Positions 32,402 to 42,949 of a DNA stretch of 64,000 bases are shown here, piece after piece. Source of the stretch: Ascarosepion bandense (taxonomy: Eukaryota; Mollusca; Cephalopoda; Sepiida; Sepiidae); contig JBBBDQ010000310.1 of assembly GCA_037127315.1 (NCBI GenBank), positions 459,501-523,500 of the forward strand, in the 5' to 3' direction. Within the stretch, counting starts at the first letter, position 1. Every line of letters begins with the position of its first letter. The translations under genes and the position numbers were made by a program. The notes under the pieces are model-generated. The model ran no database searches and was not told where the DNA came from. It worked only from the letters and a program-made list of their open reading frames with translations.

Positions 32402-33325
32402 AAAGGTTATGGTACTTCTGGACGATTTTTTAACAGATTCAGTCTTTTTTATCAAATCACGAAATGAAAGTTGTCTTAACTGTCATACAGAATTTTTAGC
32501 ATTGATGCAGATGTTCGCCAGGGCTATAGTCTTCGACCTAGGTTATTCCTAGTTTTGTCAACGACCTTCTTGATGTCTTTAATTCTCAGGTCAGTATCTA
32601 TGCTGATGACATAACTCCTGTCTTAATAATAAGTCTAATTGATTCGATGAGGTCAGATTGGCGGCTGATCTAAAAATAACCTACAATCTGTTAAATGAGG
32701 CAAGGAGAGGCTTATTAATTTTAACGCCTACAATATGAAACTGTACTATTTTACTGGTCTGAGAGAAACTTTTTTCCTTCCATCAGCATGTCTGATGTTA
32801 ACCTCCAGAACAGTGTCTCATTGCACTTTCTAGGGAATCAATTATTAAGTCCGCAGTTAGGAAGGATTATTCTTGCCAGAATCTATCTTGTATATTTATA
32901 ATTATACCATTCATCCAGGCTTTGAATATTGTTGCACTATCCGTTCTGGTGTTCCTGTTGTATATTTAGGGATTCTTGATAAAATCCAAAGAAGAAACTG
33001 CAATGATATTGGTCTTTTCTTGGCATATTGAATTCAGTCACTTTTAAACTACCATAACATAGCTTCCTTGTGCCTTTTCTATTAATACTTTCATGGTAAT
33101 TGTTAATGGAACTTTCCTCTATGATACCTATGCATTATGAATTTAAGCGTTGTACTAGATTAGCGGCAAGGTTTCATCATTTGAAACAGTTGAAAAGGCT
33201 AAATGTAACCGTAAGTTCTATGCTAACAGTTTCTTTTATTGTACTTCTCGTTTATAGAAATCTTTTTCAGCTTCTTGTTTTCCAGTTAAGTTTGATCTTA
33301 AAAACTTTAAACGCAATGTCAATCG
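32402..33325 (+). mobile_element. LINE family L-A, older host copy, right half
   Basis: It continues the LINE interrupted at 27464: GGTTATGGTACTTCTGGACG matches the consensus after the KAFDRVRH motif. Then decayed VNGHTSEFLSIDADVRQG-like sequence, a SIYADDIT box near 32590-32615 and the after-RT region to about 33325. Multiple frameshifts. It is older than the nested copy. Confidence 0.85.
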
Positions 33326-33412
33326 TTGTTTCTTCTTCTTCTTTATGTGCCATGTTCTTTCAGGACGTAGGCGATCACGGACCGCCACTTGCTCCTATCC
33401 CTTGTCACGAAT
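33326..33412 (-). mobile_element. LINE family L-B, 3' end only
   Basis: The reverse complement reads GATCGCCTACGTCCTGAAAG, then ACATGGCACATAAAGAAGAA, the 3' end of the L-B ORF2 and its GAA-type tail. Comparable ends lie at 53190-53225, 56058-56120 (minus) and 60165-60202. Confidence 0.75.
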
Positions 33413-33417
33413 CACTG

Positions 33418-33610
33418 GAAAATTCCCGATCCTACCATAAAGTAATTCCTATTCAAAATCTGTTTTGTCATTGTCATTTGTTCAGATTTTGCCAAATAGT
33501 CCGATAATTTTCAGTACCCCTTATATGCATTAATGTATTATTTAACATTTACTATAGAAGAGTGCTATGGTCGGAGATAGAGCGGATATAGACAATGTGT
33601 ACATAAGACT
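33418..33610. repeat. Dispersed repeat X, copy 2
   Basis: Matches 27058-27253 (see there). It follows the L-B tail directly. Confidence 0.85.
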
Positions 33611-33614
33611 GCAT

Positions 33615-35447
33615 GATAATTGTCAATTTCACACCTGATACTTGGTAGAAGGTCAAAGAAAGCCACAATATATATTTTGAATGAATAATAATAATAATAA
33701 TAATTATAATAATAAAAAATCTATGTATTCCTTCTCACTCTCTCTATTTTCTTTATGATTGAACTTATTCGGCAGGTTTAATCTGTGCAATTAAGAATAT
33801 AGGTACGCGGCAAATATCTCTATCTCCCTTATTCAAACAAGCAAAGTAGATTTTGACCACATTGAAATCGAATATGAATGTGACCACTTTTTTTTTTATT
33901 AGTTTAGATTTTTAATTTGTTATTTCTTCTATTAAAACTTTTTTTTTAATTATTAGAATATAGCTGTATTATCGTAGTAATTATTATTTTTATATTTAGA
34001 TGTTGTCTCTGTTTATTACTTATTTAGTCGGAGAATCGACTATCGTGTTTGAAAGAATTTAGTGCGTTTCTTGCATACCTTAAGAAAAGAACAAATGACA
34101 GAAACAAAAATGGAAACGGCGTCTTTTACGACTAACCGTTGGAAGTCGGATTGACATTTCATAAAAAAAAAAACGAATCTATGTTCAATCGAGAAATATA
34201 GGTATATAATTCTTACTTGCTCATTGATTCAAACAAAACAAGTAGATTCGAAAAACACCCGCCTCGCAGAAACCGGGTAGATATTTTATCATTTTTCATT
34301 TTGCTATATAGAATCATTTGATATAAATGTTGTATTTTCGTTTCTCCTAATGTTTTTTGAAATTTATCAACTTATAATGATTAATGTTTTGTTGTCGGGA
34401 TCGGTAATTTTATTTTTAGAAAACGATATATTCAACATCGACTTATTGACATTTTTTACAATTAAACAAGAACGACTAAGACATCTGCAAGTACGATTTA
34501 TTGAGATAGCACCTCCAAGAAAAATCGGCATTTAATCTACATATCTTCAAAAAGGTCTTACAAAACACATGTTGACACTCGGTATCAATTTCACCATCAT
34601 CATCTCAACAACTTTGCAAAGTTTTCAACTGTTGGATTCAATTGTTTTTTTATTTTCATTTTTGTTTTTTTCAACGTAAAAAATAAAAAAATAAATAAAA
34701 AACACACTACCGAAATATTCTTCCAGAACGTGCTACATTGTGTTGTTTTTGTTGTATGTACACCATTAAAAAGTTTAAGACTACGTGTGCTACAGAGATA
34801 AATGCCCTTTCATAGTTCACATGGCTAGCTTTCATTACGAGTATTTATTAATTTGTTTTTATTTAGACTATATTTTTATAGTCATGTGATATTTGTATAC
34901 GTTTGATAGTAATGTCTTGAGTTGATAGTTAACAGAATATTTTATCTTCATTTTTTTAAAAATGTAGTTGCGATGTGAGTGATTAGACATGCCAACGAAA
35001 ATTTGCTTGTTTTTAAGTACTGCGTCATCAGAGTGCTATATATTTCTAGTGAGTTATCTTATTAGTATTTAGTTGAAGAGTTTAGTATCCTTTTTGCGTA
35101 TTTTTAACTTTTTCTTTCGCACTAGATATTAACAATGAACAAAAACATAAAAAGTCAATGTCGTTTTCTACGACAAACATTGGAAATTAGGAGTTAATTA
35201 TAAGTGTATATAATGAACACGCATAATTATTTATCTAAACATATCTATATACCTTCTTAAATATGTATATTCATGGGCAATGGACAAAAATAGACATTTA
35301 CATGCATATACATTTTTAATGAATTAATAAATTTATTTTTAATCCGACATGTTTATTACTTCAAACGTTATTATAGTGGATACTTCGTATATTAATAAGC
35401 CTGATAACTATATTTAAAAAGAGAAAATACAATTTAGTCCGCTGTGA
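33615..35447. other. No gene recognised (1.8 kb)
   Basis: AT-rich DNA with an (AAT)n run near 33683-33715. Two stretches, about 34080-34170 and 35110-35200, look weakly alike (both contain CGWCTTTTACGAC-like and TTGGAARTYRG-like words), possibly an old duplication. Confidence 0.35.
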
Positions 35448-35545
35448 TGTTCTTCGTGGTCGAGCTGTAAAGTACACTGCGTCAAATGGCGGCTTCATCT
35501 ACAAGGCCGGTAAGCGCATTTTCAAATGCGTAAGCTGACAGACCA
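35448..35545 (+). mobile_element. tRNA-derived SINE head (family S3), degenerate
   Basis: TTCTTCGTGGTCGAGCTGTA then GTCAAATGGCGGCTTC resembles the SINE at 1312-1412. The A-box is recognisable (TGGTCGAGCTG) but no B-box is seen. Confidence 0.4.
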
Positions 35546-35571
35546 TTTGAATAATAAAATTGGTTACCTAT

Positions 35572-35699
35572 TTCAAAAACTATATTTTTCTCGTCTACGC
35601 GTTTCGTCCTGTGATGGACTTTATCAAAGTAAAAAGATTAAATTAATTTTATTTTAAATAAAGAAACTATAAACAAAAATTCTTGGTTACTAAAAAATA

Positions 35700-35730
<31 letters not shown>

Positions 35731-35832
35731 ATAAAGCATCTATAAACAAAAAATTCTTGGTTACTAAAAAAAAAGGCACTTATAAATTATTCACAAGATT
35801 AACTGAAATTATTATTAAAACACCTCATTGTT
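35572..35832 (-). mobile_element. Penelope-like element P2, 3' tail, inverted
   Basis: The reverse complement matches the 3' end of the plus-strand copy (37495-37690): TTAATCTTGTGAATAATTTA, AGTAACCAAGAATTTTTTG, TATAGATGCTTTATTTAAA and CATCACAGGACGAAACGC. The block AAATAAAG..TTCTTGGTTACTAAAAAA is duplicated (35657-35695 and 35729-35770) around a (TA)n and T run. Confidence 0.85.
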
Positions 35833-36143
35833 CATATCTGGAGAGATTTTTTTTTTCGTGTGCAGTATAATGTTATGTTTTGAGATTTTAAAATGATATA
35901 AATTAACCGTTTTCTTTGAATTTTATTTTTATATGTCTGTTGTATATGTTTGCTTGGGAAAGTATTGTTTCTATTAGTATTATGGTAATTTATTCATGCG
36001 CTCATGAACTCTTCCAGACTATAAATAATCAGCAGTTTCCGCTTTGTGCAGGGAGGTCTATTCAAGCAGAGACTAGAATTCGAAGTCGATGCTGGAATTC
36101 AATTCACCTCTCAGTTGCGTCTCTGTCCTCGGGTAGAGTGCTT

Positions 36144-36183
36144 CTTGGTTGTATGTCAGTCCTCGGACAGACATACAACCAAG
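36144..36183. repeat. Perfect 14-bp hairpin
   Basis: CTTGGTTGTATGTC (36144-36157) pairs with GACATACAACCAAG (36170-36183) around a 12-base loop that itself contains GTCC/GGAC. Confidence 0.85.
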
Positions 36184-36469
36184 CCCATGAAACATCTACA
36201 ATGTCCATATCACTTTATTCCCAAAGCAATGTACTTTGACGGACAGTTTTGGTAACTTCATAACATCACTCCTCGGCACAATCAATTCATCACATATAAA
36301 AAAAAAAAACTCTAGCGGCCTCTTAAAAAAATTAAAAAACATAAATATTAAAGACAATATATAGCCAGTTTAGACATAAAATCTACTAAAAACACACCTA
36401 ACAAAAAACAACAACAATATTATCTTTCCCTATACATAAAATCATAAAACTATGCCATCTAATCACCAA

Positions 36470-36860
36470 GCAATGTTTCTTTACTTTCGATGACCAATTC
36501 TATCGATAAAAATTTGACTTACTGATGGGATCACCTCTCAGCGGTGTCCCCCTTGTCTATTTTTAGAGGTTTTAGAAAGAGACCTATTCAAAAACATTCC
36601 ACCATTAAACTCTTCCTACTTCCGATACATAGACGATTCTCTACAAGTATATCCACAAAATACTAATGTAACAAATCTTGTCAACCAATTTACCAGCGTC
36701 GAACCTAGAATAGACTTCACCTTTGAAACTGAAACTAACTTTACTTTCCCCTTCCTAGATACCAGGTTACACAGAAACAATAACGAATTCAATTTTGACG
36801 TCTACATAAAAGCTACCAACAAAAACGACTTGATCAGTTTCTATACAAAATAAAATCTGG
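36470..36860 (+). pseudogene. PLE P2 reverse transcriptase fragment
   Basis: Across frameshifts: CFFTFDDQFY, LMGSPLSGV, PPLNSSYFRYIDDSLQVYPQ, VEPRIDFTFETETNFTFPFL then D and YIKATNK. MGSPLSG and YIDD are the PLE RT motifs with both catalytic aspartates kept. The N-terminal part of RT is not recognisable. The gene is broken by stops after the MGSPLSG block. Confidence 0.8.
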
Positions 36861-37214
36861 TATGATTATAGGTTTCTATTTAAAAGCACAAAGAATTTTC
36901 AGCCCCCAATATTTATACAAAAAAAAAAAAAGAAATGTACATAGAAAACACATAAAACATCTACAATGTCCATATCACTTTATTCACAAGGCAAAAAAAG
37001 GTACATAAAAGACACAACCGCAACAAAAACAACATTATCCAAAATAATAAATTAAACAATAACAGATACATAATACTACCTACCAACTCCATAACATCCA
37101 CTATCCAAAACAATTTATCCCATCTAAAAAACATCTAAATAGCCACAACCACTTCAAAAACTGTTGTGGATATAATCAGTCTAAAATAAAACAAAGCAAT
37201 AATAACTCAGAATC

Positions 37215-37330
37215 AGGTATATATGAAATAAGTTGCCAGAACTGCCCCTCACACTACATTAGTGAAACATGCAGAAATGAAAAGAAAACCTATCTATGAG
37301 CATAGAATAGAAACTCATAGATAAAAATTT
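37215..37330 (+). pseudogene. PLE P2 GIY-YIG remnant
   Basis: SGIYEISCQNCPSHYISETC is followed by a stop-riddled helix region (EHRIETH). GIYEI-CQNC-HYISET corresponds to the GIY...YIGET core of PLE endonucleases with the Cys pair. Only the first quarter of the domain is readable. Confidence 0.7.
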
Positions 37331-37744
37331 AACAAATGCACTGGTCATACACAGAAATAGATTCGACTACAATTTCGACGCAAAAATTACTTTCAAAAAG
37401 CAAACATATAGAACAAACATAAAATATCCAAAGAAAACGATTAATTTCCATCATTTTAACATAAAATAATACTACACATGAAAAATTTTCTCTTCACATA
37501 TGACGTTTTTAAATCTTAAATAATTTCAGTTAATCTTATGAATAATTTATGAGCGTTTTTCTAGTAACCACCAATTTTTTGTTTATAGATACTTTATCTA
37601 AAATAAAATTCTTTCATCTCTTTGTCTTGTTCATCACAGGACGAAACGCATAGGTGAGAAAAATATAATTTTCCTCTTGTCTTCTTTATTTAATCAAACT
37701 ATTGCTTTCCTCAGATTATAACTGAGTATAGTTATTATATATAT

Positions 37745-38177
37745 AAATGATACATAAACTTGTAATGTGTTATGACCAGGAGTTACATTGCATTTAAATA
37801 TATAGTTCTGTTGTCTTTTCGCACGATCACGCGGTGTGACGTCATAGAACCGCATTGCAAATTTGAGAACTGCGTTTGTTATTTTTAGTAACTATTGCCG
37901 TTGCTTAGCGAAGTTTTATGCCAACGCAAGATAAAATCGTCGCTGATGGTGGATGTTATCGTGTTACCATTCTTGTAACCTCTCTGAAGATGGCTCATAT
38001 GAACCGAAAGCTAGAACCAACTTAATAAAAAATTATCCAAATGTTGGAGAATTTTTATTTTTATTTTCAACTGAAATTAAAGCCAAAATACGATGTTTAG
38101 AACGACTCATCTCATGATTAAACATAATAGACATTCATTGTCTCTTATATTTAACAGTATATGTTTAGAATATATAT
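37745..38177 (+). mobile_element. Penelope-like element P1, 3' terminal region, second copy
   Basis: Matches the tail of the minus-strand P1 at 1662-2068: TGTGTTATGACCAGGAGTTA, GTGACGTCATAGAACCGC, CTCTCTGAAGATGGCTCATA then TGAACCGAAAGC (37981-38010), and AACATAATAGACATTCATTG. The CTGAAGA...GAAA pattern is the hammerhead-like PLE end; stem II is TCAT/ATGA, stem I is weak. No coding sequence. Confidence 0.85.
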
Positions 38178-38567
38178 AATGTTTCATTGAAAATTACAGA
38201 CAGGGTATTAGCATTAAGTTTTTTTAGATAATTTTACATGTGTTCTTATGATTTTTTTTTTCAGAACACAAATTATATAAGAATTATCCAATGTTTTGCT
38301 TTTTTTGCGAGCGATTTAGGCTATAATTTTATCTATTATCAAGGGTGAATTTTATTTTACATCTAACTGAATATATGTAGAGTTTATGTATGTAGACACA
38401 TGTATGTGTTATATTCCGAACATGAAATAATATTGATACCAATTTGGACAATTCTTATATAATTTGAGTTCTGGAAACAAAAAAAAAAATCATAAGAACA
38501 CATGAAAAATAATTTTTAAATAACTTAATGACAATACCTTGTCTGTTAATTTCAATAAAACCTGCAT
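38178..38567. mobile_element. MITE with about 115-bp terminal inverted repeats
   Basis: Left 38178-38292 and right 38441-38567 are inverted copies. Both read GTTTYATTGAAA, ACAGACARGGTATT, CATTAAGTT, CATGTGTTCTTATGATTTTT and AAATTATATAAGAATT in the sense of the left arm. The centre is about 148 bases and has no frame. It begins where the P1 tail ends. Confidence 0.85.
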
Positions 38568-38592
38568 AAAAGAGAGATTGTTGCCAAAATAC

Positions 38593-38596
<4 letters not shown>

Positions 38597-38626
<30 letters not shown>
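38597..38626. repeat. (TA)n microsatellite
   Basis: Pure TA run preceding the hammerhead unit. Confidence 0.95.
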
Positions 38627-38628
<2 letters not shown>

Positions 38629-38678
38629 CAATACATCGTGACATGGAAATTTATATAATTATATTATGCTAACATATA

Positions 38679-38734
38679 ACATTGCCTGAAGACGAGATAG
38701 AAATCTCGAAACAGAAATTTCTGTGTCGCAATGT
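38679..38734 (+). ncRNA. Type-I hammerhead ribozyme motif, well formed
   Basis: Stem I ACATTGC (38679-38685) is fully complementary to GCAATGT (38728-38734). The core CTGAAGA is at 38686-38692. Stem II GAGAT/ATCTC has loop AGAA (38694-38707). GAAA is at 38708-38711. Stem III ACA..GA/TC..TGT leads to a canonical GTC cleavage site (38725-38727) exactly before stem I. An extra C (38693) at the base of stem II replaces the usual closing G-C pair and may reduce activity. Outer inverted copies of TTAACAATACATCG (38627, 38725-38743) surround it. Confidence 0.7.
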
Positions 38735-38848
38735 ATTGTTAATTTTTAATTATATAATTATACTATGCTCCACAATATTTATTGTATTGAGCACTTTAAA
38801 AAAAAAAGTAAATGTCGGAGAAATCAAAATCGTAAAACCTTCGGTCCT

Positions 38849-38851
<3 letters not shown>

Positions 38852-38881
<30 letters not shown>
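38852..38881. repeat. (TA)n microsatellite
   Basis: Pure TA run downstream of the hammerhead unit. Confidence 0.95.
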
Positions 38882-38884
<3 letters not shown>

Positions 38885-41375
38885 AATTTGATCTTTTTTT
38901 TACATTGACATGTTTTGCCGATGATCTAGCGATAATTTTTGACACAAGAGCAAAATATACGGAGGCAAAGCGATTTACGTTAAGCATTTGAACGCTTGAT
39001 TTTTACTTTAAGTGCAGTAGATGTTAATAAATTTCAAGATTTTGAAATATTTTTGCAGAGAAAGTAATGACTTATTTGGTTGTCAACCATTAAAAATTGG
39101 TATCTTCTTGTTTAATGTTTTGTAAATAGCTTCAATAACATATGAATATATTACCATTAGGACACTTAATGTTAAACGACTTGTAAAAAATGATAAGAAT
39201 TAACTATTGGCTCCGGACGTTTATAGTTATAACATTGATGTATGTTGTAGACAAGAAACCAAAATCAAAGAATAGCAGTATATTAATATCGGTTTTGAGC
39301 GAATAAGTTAATAACTTTCGAAACGGTGCATATTATTGAAATAGTTTTGATATCAATACCAAATGGAAGAGTAACATTCATAGACATTGGAAAGACAACC
39401 ATAGTGTACACATTTGAAAATGACATTAAAAGAACTATTATTAAAATTTCGTAATTCCCCATAAAAACGTTTTGAAGACCTTCGAAGAGTGAGTTAGCAC
39501 ATGGCAAGGAGGTTTGGTGAGAACCGATAAAAAAAAATTTACAAAGTTGTTGAAGATGAGAAATCCCACTGAATTACAGTGTACCTTCAATTCGAAACAG
39601 TTTTGATAATGATAAATTCAACTCAATTTTTATGGTTTAAATTGTACACATTGTTTCAATAACAATTAAAAAAGGAGATATATTGAAATAGCCCGATGTT
39701 AAGAGACACGTTGATAATGGTGAGAGTTTCAATGTATCTTCAATTGTATAATTGATATATACTTTTTATGAAAACTGTTTTTTCCAGGTCAAAATTATGA
39801 TCGCAAAAGATATGGTAGCTCGCAAGTGCACTGGATGTGTCGTTTGATTTTTTTTACCACTGATATCTTTGATATAAAACACTGAGTGTGTGCCACTGAA
39901 ATTTGATACATATCAACGACGAGATTTGTATTCAGATAAGTTGTGTCATTGATGTTTTCAATTTTATCCGCAGCCAAACATTTTATAGTTCTTCGCTGGC
40001 TGAATTTTTTTTTTTAATTAAAAAAAAAATGTCCTAATTGTACCAACCAATGTGAACATTTTCAAGGTTGTTTTATTCTTTTTCATACATAAAATCTATT
40101 TCTCCATTCCATGCAGGATCATCTTTAATGAGAAAAAAAAATACTGGAATGATATAGATCAGTATATTCTAAAGCTCTTATTTTTACTCATGGATTCCGT
40201 GCCAAATTCGGATAATTTGAAAAAAGAAAGAAAAGAAAAACGCATACGCGCTACTAAAAATGTAAAATATTTTACGAAAATCAATGTTTTCAAAATAAAA
40301 TGTTGCTAGCATTTTCAGGATAGATTTATTTGAGCAATATATCAATTACATTTCAGATTCGAATATCTATCCTAATTCCAAGTATTGATAATAAGTTGTG
40401 CTATGGTGGTGGGAGGAGTAAGATTTTATTATGCAGATGAACTAAAATATTAGCAGAAGTGTTAAATTTGTTTATTAAGGAAAACAAACTCTATTACTAA
40501 ATGTGGTCTCACTGCAATAAATCCAACAGATGTGGGTTACTGATTAACACATCATCACAGATAGCTGAATAAATTATTTTATTATTTTACATTTCAATTT
40601 ATAAATTCTTTAACAATCTCTAACTTTCAGTTAATCATGTTTTGATGTTGACTTTTCTACTATTTTGACATTATTTGGATCTTTATTACTTCAATATTGT
40701 TTTTCATTGGCAGAAACGGTGATAGGATTCTGTTTTCAACTTAATTTCAATATTATGACATCACCTTTGATCTTTTATGACCGATATTCTTAAAATTTCG
40801 TCCGTATATTTTATTGATTTATTTCATGTGTTCCTCATTGCAGGGGACTTCAAAATATTTCATCTCTGCTCGGTACTCTCTTGGGTCGAAGTTGTTTCCT
40901 AGGAAAAAGACGTCTGTTATATTTTTGACATGGTTGTTGAGGGGGTGGGTTGTATTTTTTTATTCTGAATATGCTATCTTTCACATTTGACTTTGACTCA
41001 CATGTGATATAAATACTTGACTGTAATCAGTAAAATCTGCAACTTCTCCACTATATAACATTAACTCTTTTCTTAAGTAATTTAATTTGCTTGCAAGTAA
41101 TTTAGATATATTTTTCAAATGAGGAGTAAAATTTCAAAATTGTGCTTTGAACTTACTTATCAGTTATGGATGCTATAATTCACATCCATTAGTTTTTATT
41201 TCTCGAATTTTATGGTTTTTTTTTTTGTATTTTATTTAACTTTCAACTGCATATAAAGATTGCATTGTATATTATATCACTTTCGTTTTCAAAACATAAG
41301 TAGAAAGTACAAACAGGTAAAAATAACAACAGATGATGAATAAGTTGATAGATTTGACTGATTAAATTCACTTGA
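38885..41375. other. No gene recognised (2.5 kb)
   Basis: AT-rich DNA. Small open frames on both strands carry no recognisable motif. A CTTCAATTCGAAACAG segment near 39586 resembles PLE ends but lacks a matching core. Confidence 0.35.
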
Positions 41376-41380
41376 AATAA

Positions 41381-41410
41381 GTTAGCAGTTTTAAACTAAA
41401 AACTGCTAAC
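41381..41410. repeat. Perfect 12-bp hairpin
   Basis: GTTAGCAGTTTT pairs with AAAACTGCTAAC around a 6-base loop. Confidence 0.8.
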
Positions 41411-41799
41411 GTAACCAATTCTGAGTCAGCTAAAGTAATAGCAGCGGTAGATTTTAACACAAAGGGAATAATGTATATGTCCTAACTTAAGATGAAAGAT
41501 GACATTTAAGATGACATTTAACTTTGTATTTTTTATCTCTTCATCAGTCAATGAGTTTCTCGGTCAATATTAAAATCTCTATTTTTTTGTCTTTAAAAGG
41601 AATAAAACAGATTAATGTCAACATTCAGGTATTTATTACTCGTTCTGTTTTTAGCGAATATATTACAAGTATGAACTGGTAATAAGTCTTTTTTTATGAA
41701 GCTATCAGATTACAGCATACGAAAACGTGGCTCATATATCACGCAATAAGAAAAAACGTGCAAAAACTGGTAAAAGCATAAGTGGCATTATATTTTTAC

Positions 41800-42222
41800 A
41801 AATGTTGACACTTACATGTTTAAAACTGGGCGCGCAGCAACCACAAACACACACGCATGTAGTACGAATTTAGATTTGATCTGGCATTTGATCCTTTTCT
41901 TTCATTTGGCGCTGTTTGGGCATTTCAGAGTTACCACACGTAATTACAAAAGTGACCACTAGGGGCTGCTGATTGAATATAAAAAAACCGACAGAGAGAC
42001 AATCCTTTCTCTCTTTTTTTTTTTTTTGTTCCCACTAGGCTGCTAGCTAGAACTCTTGGACACTCCTTTCGTTAGTCTCCTATTCTCGTTGAGAATCTTC
42101 GGACAAGGAAGTCAGACTTTGCCTCCAGTAAATTGAACTTGTCTGCTTGAAACAATATATTCCATTTCTCCCCATGTTTGGAATAATTGCATTTATTTCC
42201 TTCTTGTTATAACACATCACTC
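41800..42222 (+). repeat. Possible solo LTR
   Basis: A compositionally distinct stretch with a TATA-like AATATAAAAAAACC (41980), a C/T-rich block, and a CA end (TTATAACACA, 42212-42221) before a mariner starts. No partner LTR is in the window and the left end is not defined. Confidence 0.25.
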
Positions 42223-42224
42223 AA

Positions 42225-42745
42225 TAAGTCCCGGGCCTGAAATATAGATGGCACTACTCATAAAAAATCCGTATGATTTTTATGAAGTACTAACTGTCAA
42301 ATGGCAAATTTGAGTCCAATCCGATTATTAGTTTACAAAGTACGGTTATTTAAGTGACGCTACTGTTTCAAATTTTCAAAACAACGGAAAAATCTGAATT
42401 TCTTGTGTCGATAAAGCATTGCTTTCTGATGGGAAAAATACTTTTCAAGCAAAGCAGTGGCTTGATAAGTGTTATTCAGACTCTGCTCCGTCGGAAACAA
42501 TGGTTAAGAGGTGGCATGCTGACTTTAAACGCGGTCGTACAGACACAAATGATGCTGAACACTCTTATGATGCTGAACACTATTATCCAAAAAAACACCA
42601 AAGAAATCTACAAACTCGTTTTGGCCGATCGTAAATTGAAGCTGCATGAGATAGCAGAGGAGTTGAACAAATCAGAAAGCAGTGTATTCACCATTTTGTA
42701 TGAACATTTATCACAAACATCAGCAGGCAAGGTTTTGGCCTCCGT
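42225..42745 (+). mobile_element. mariner-type transposon, 5' half only
   Basis: It begins with TCAATAAGTCCCGGGCCTGA, which looks like a mariner terminal repeat. The N-terminal transposase half follows. Sequence similarity stops near 42745, before any catalytic residue, so it is truncated. Confidence 0.8.
42354..42745 (+). pseudogene. mariner transposase DNA-binding half
   Basis: Frames combined: GKNTFQAKQWLDKCYSDSAP, SETMVKRWHADFKRGRTDTN, DAEHS, then KLVLADRKLKLHEIAEELNK and SESSVFTILYEHLS. These are the two helix-turn-helix motifs of mariner transposases of the SETMAR-like type (family forms ADFKRGRTDT and DRKLKLREIAEEL). A frameshift lies near 42560, and a stretch after HEHLS-like sequence belongs to downstream mariner (GKVLASVL) before similarity ends. 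Confidence 0.85.
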
Positions 42746-42949
42746 ACTATTAGGTACTGTTAAACACATGCTAGTTAAACATTACTCATATACTCAAGTT
42801 TATGAACATAACTTGTCTTTCTCTATTTTGACACAAAAGATGAATGACATTTTGACTTAAAATGGAATGTACGTATTTTTGTACCTTCCTTCTGCTAGAT
42901 ATTTAGATTTTTTAATAACTTTTTTAATAAAGCCCAAAAAATACTTTAC

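Larger units (their letters stand above)
36250..37690 (+). mobile_element. Penelope-like element P2, decayed copy with RT, GIY-YIG and 3' end
   Basis: It starts near CTCGGCACAATCAATTCATC (compare CTCGGCACAATCAGTCCATC at 45782) and ends near 37690 after CATCACAGGACGAAACGC. The coding pieces and tail are collinear with the copy at 45780-47565. The segment AAACATCTACAATGTCCATA occurs both upstream (36189) and within the element (36955), suggesting a duplication. Confidence 0.85.

Noticed and set aside
39540..39615. TTGAAGATGAG...TTCGAAACAG resembling a PLE hammerhead-like end
   Set aside because: Spacing is too long and no stems I or III can be drawn.
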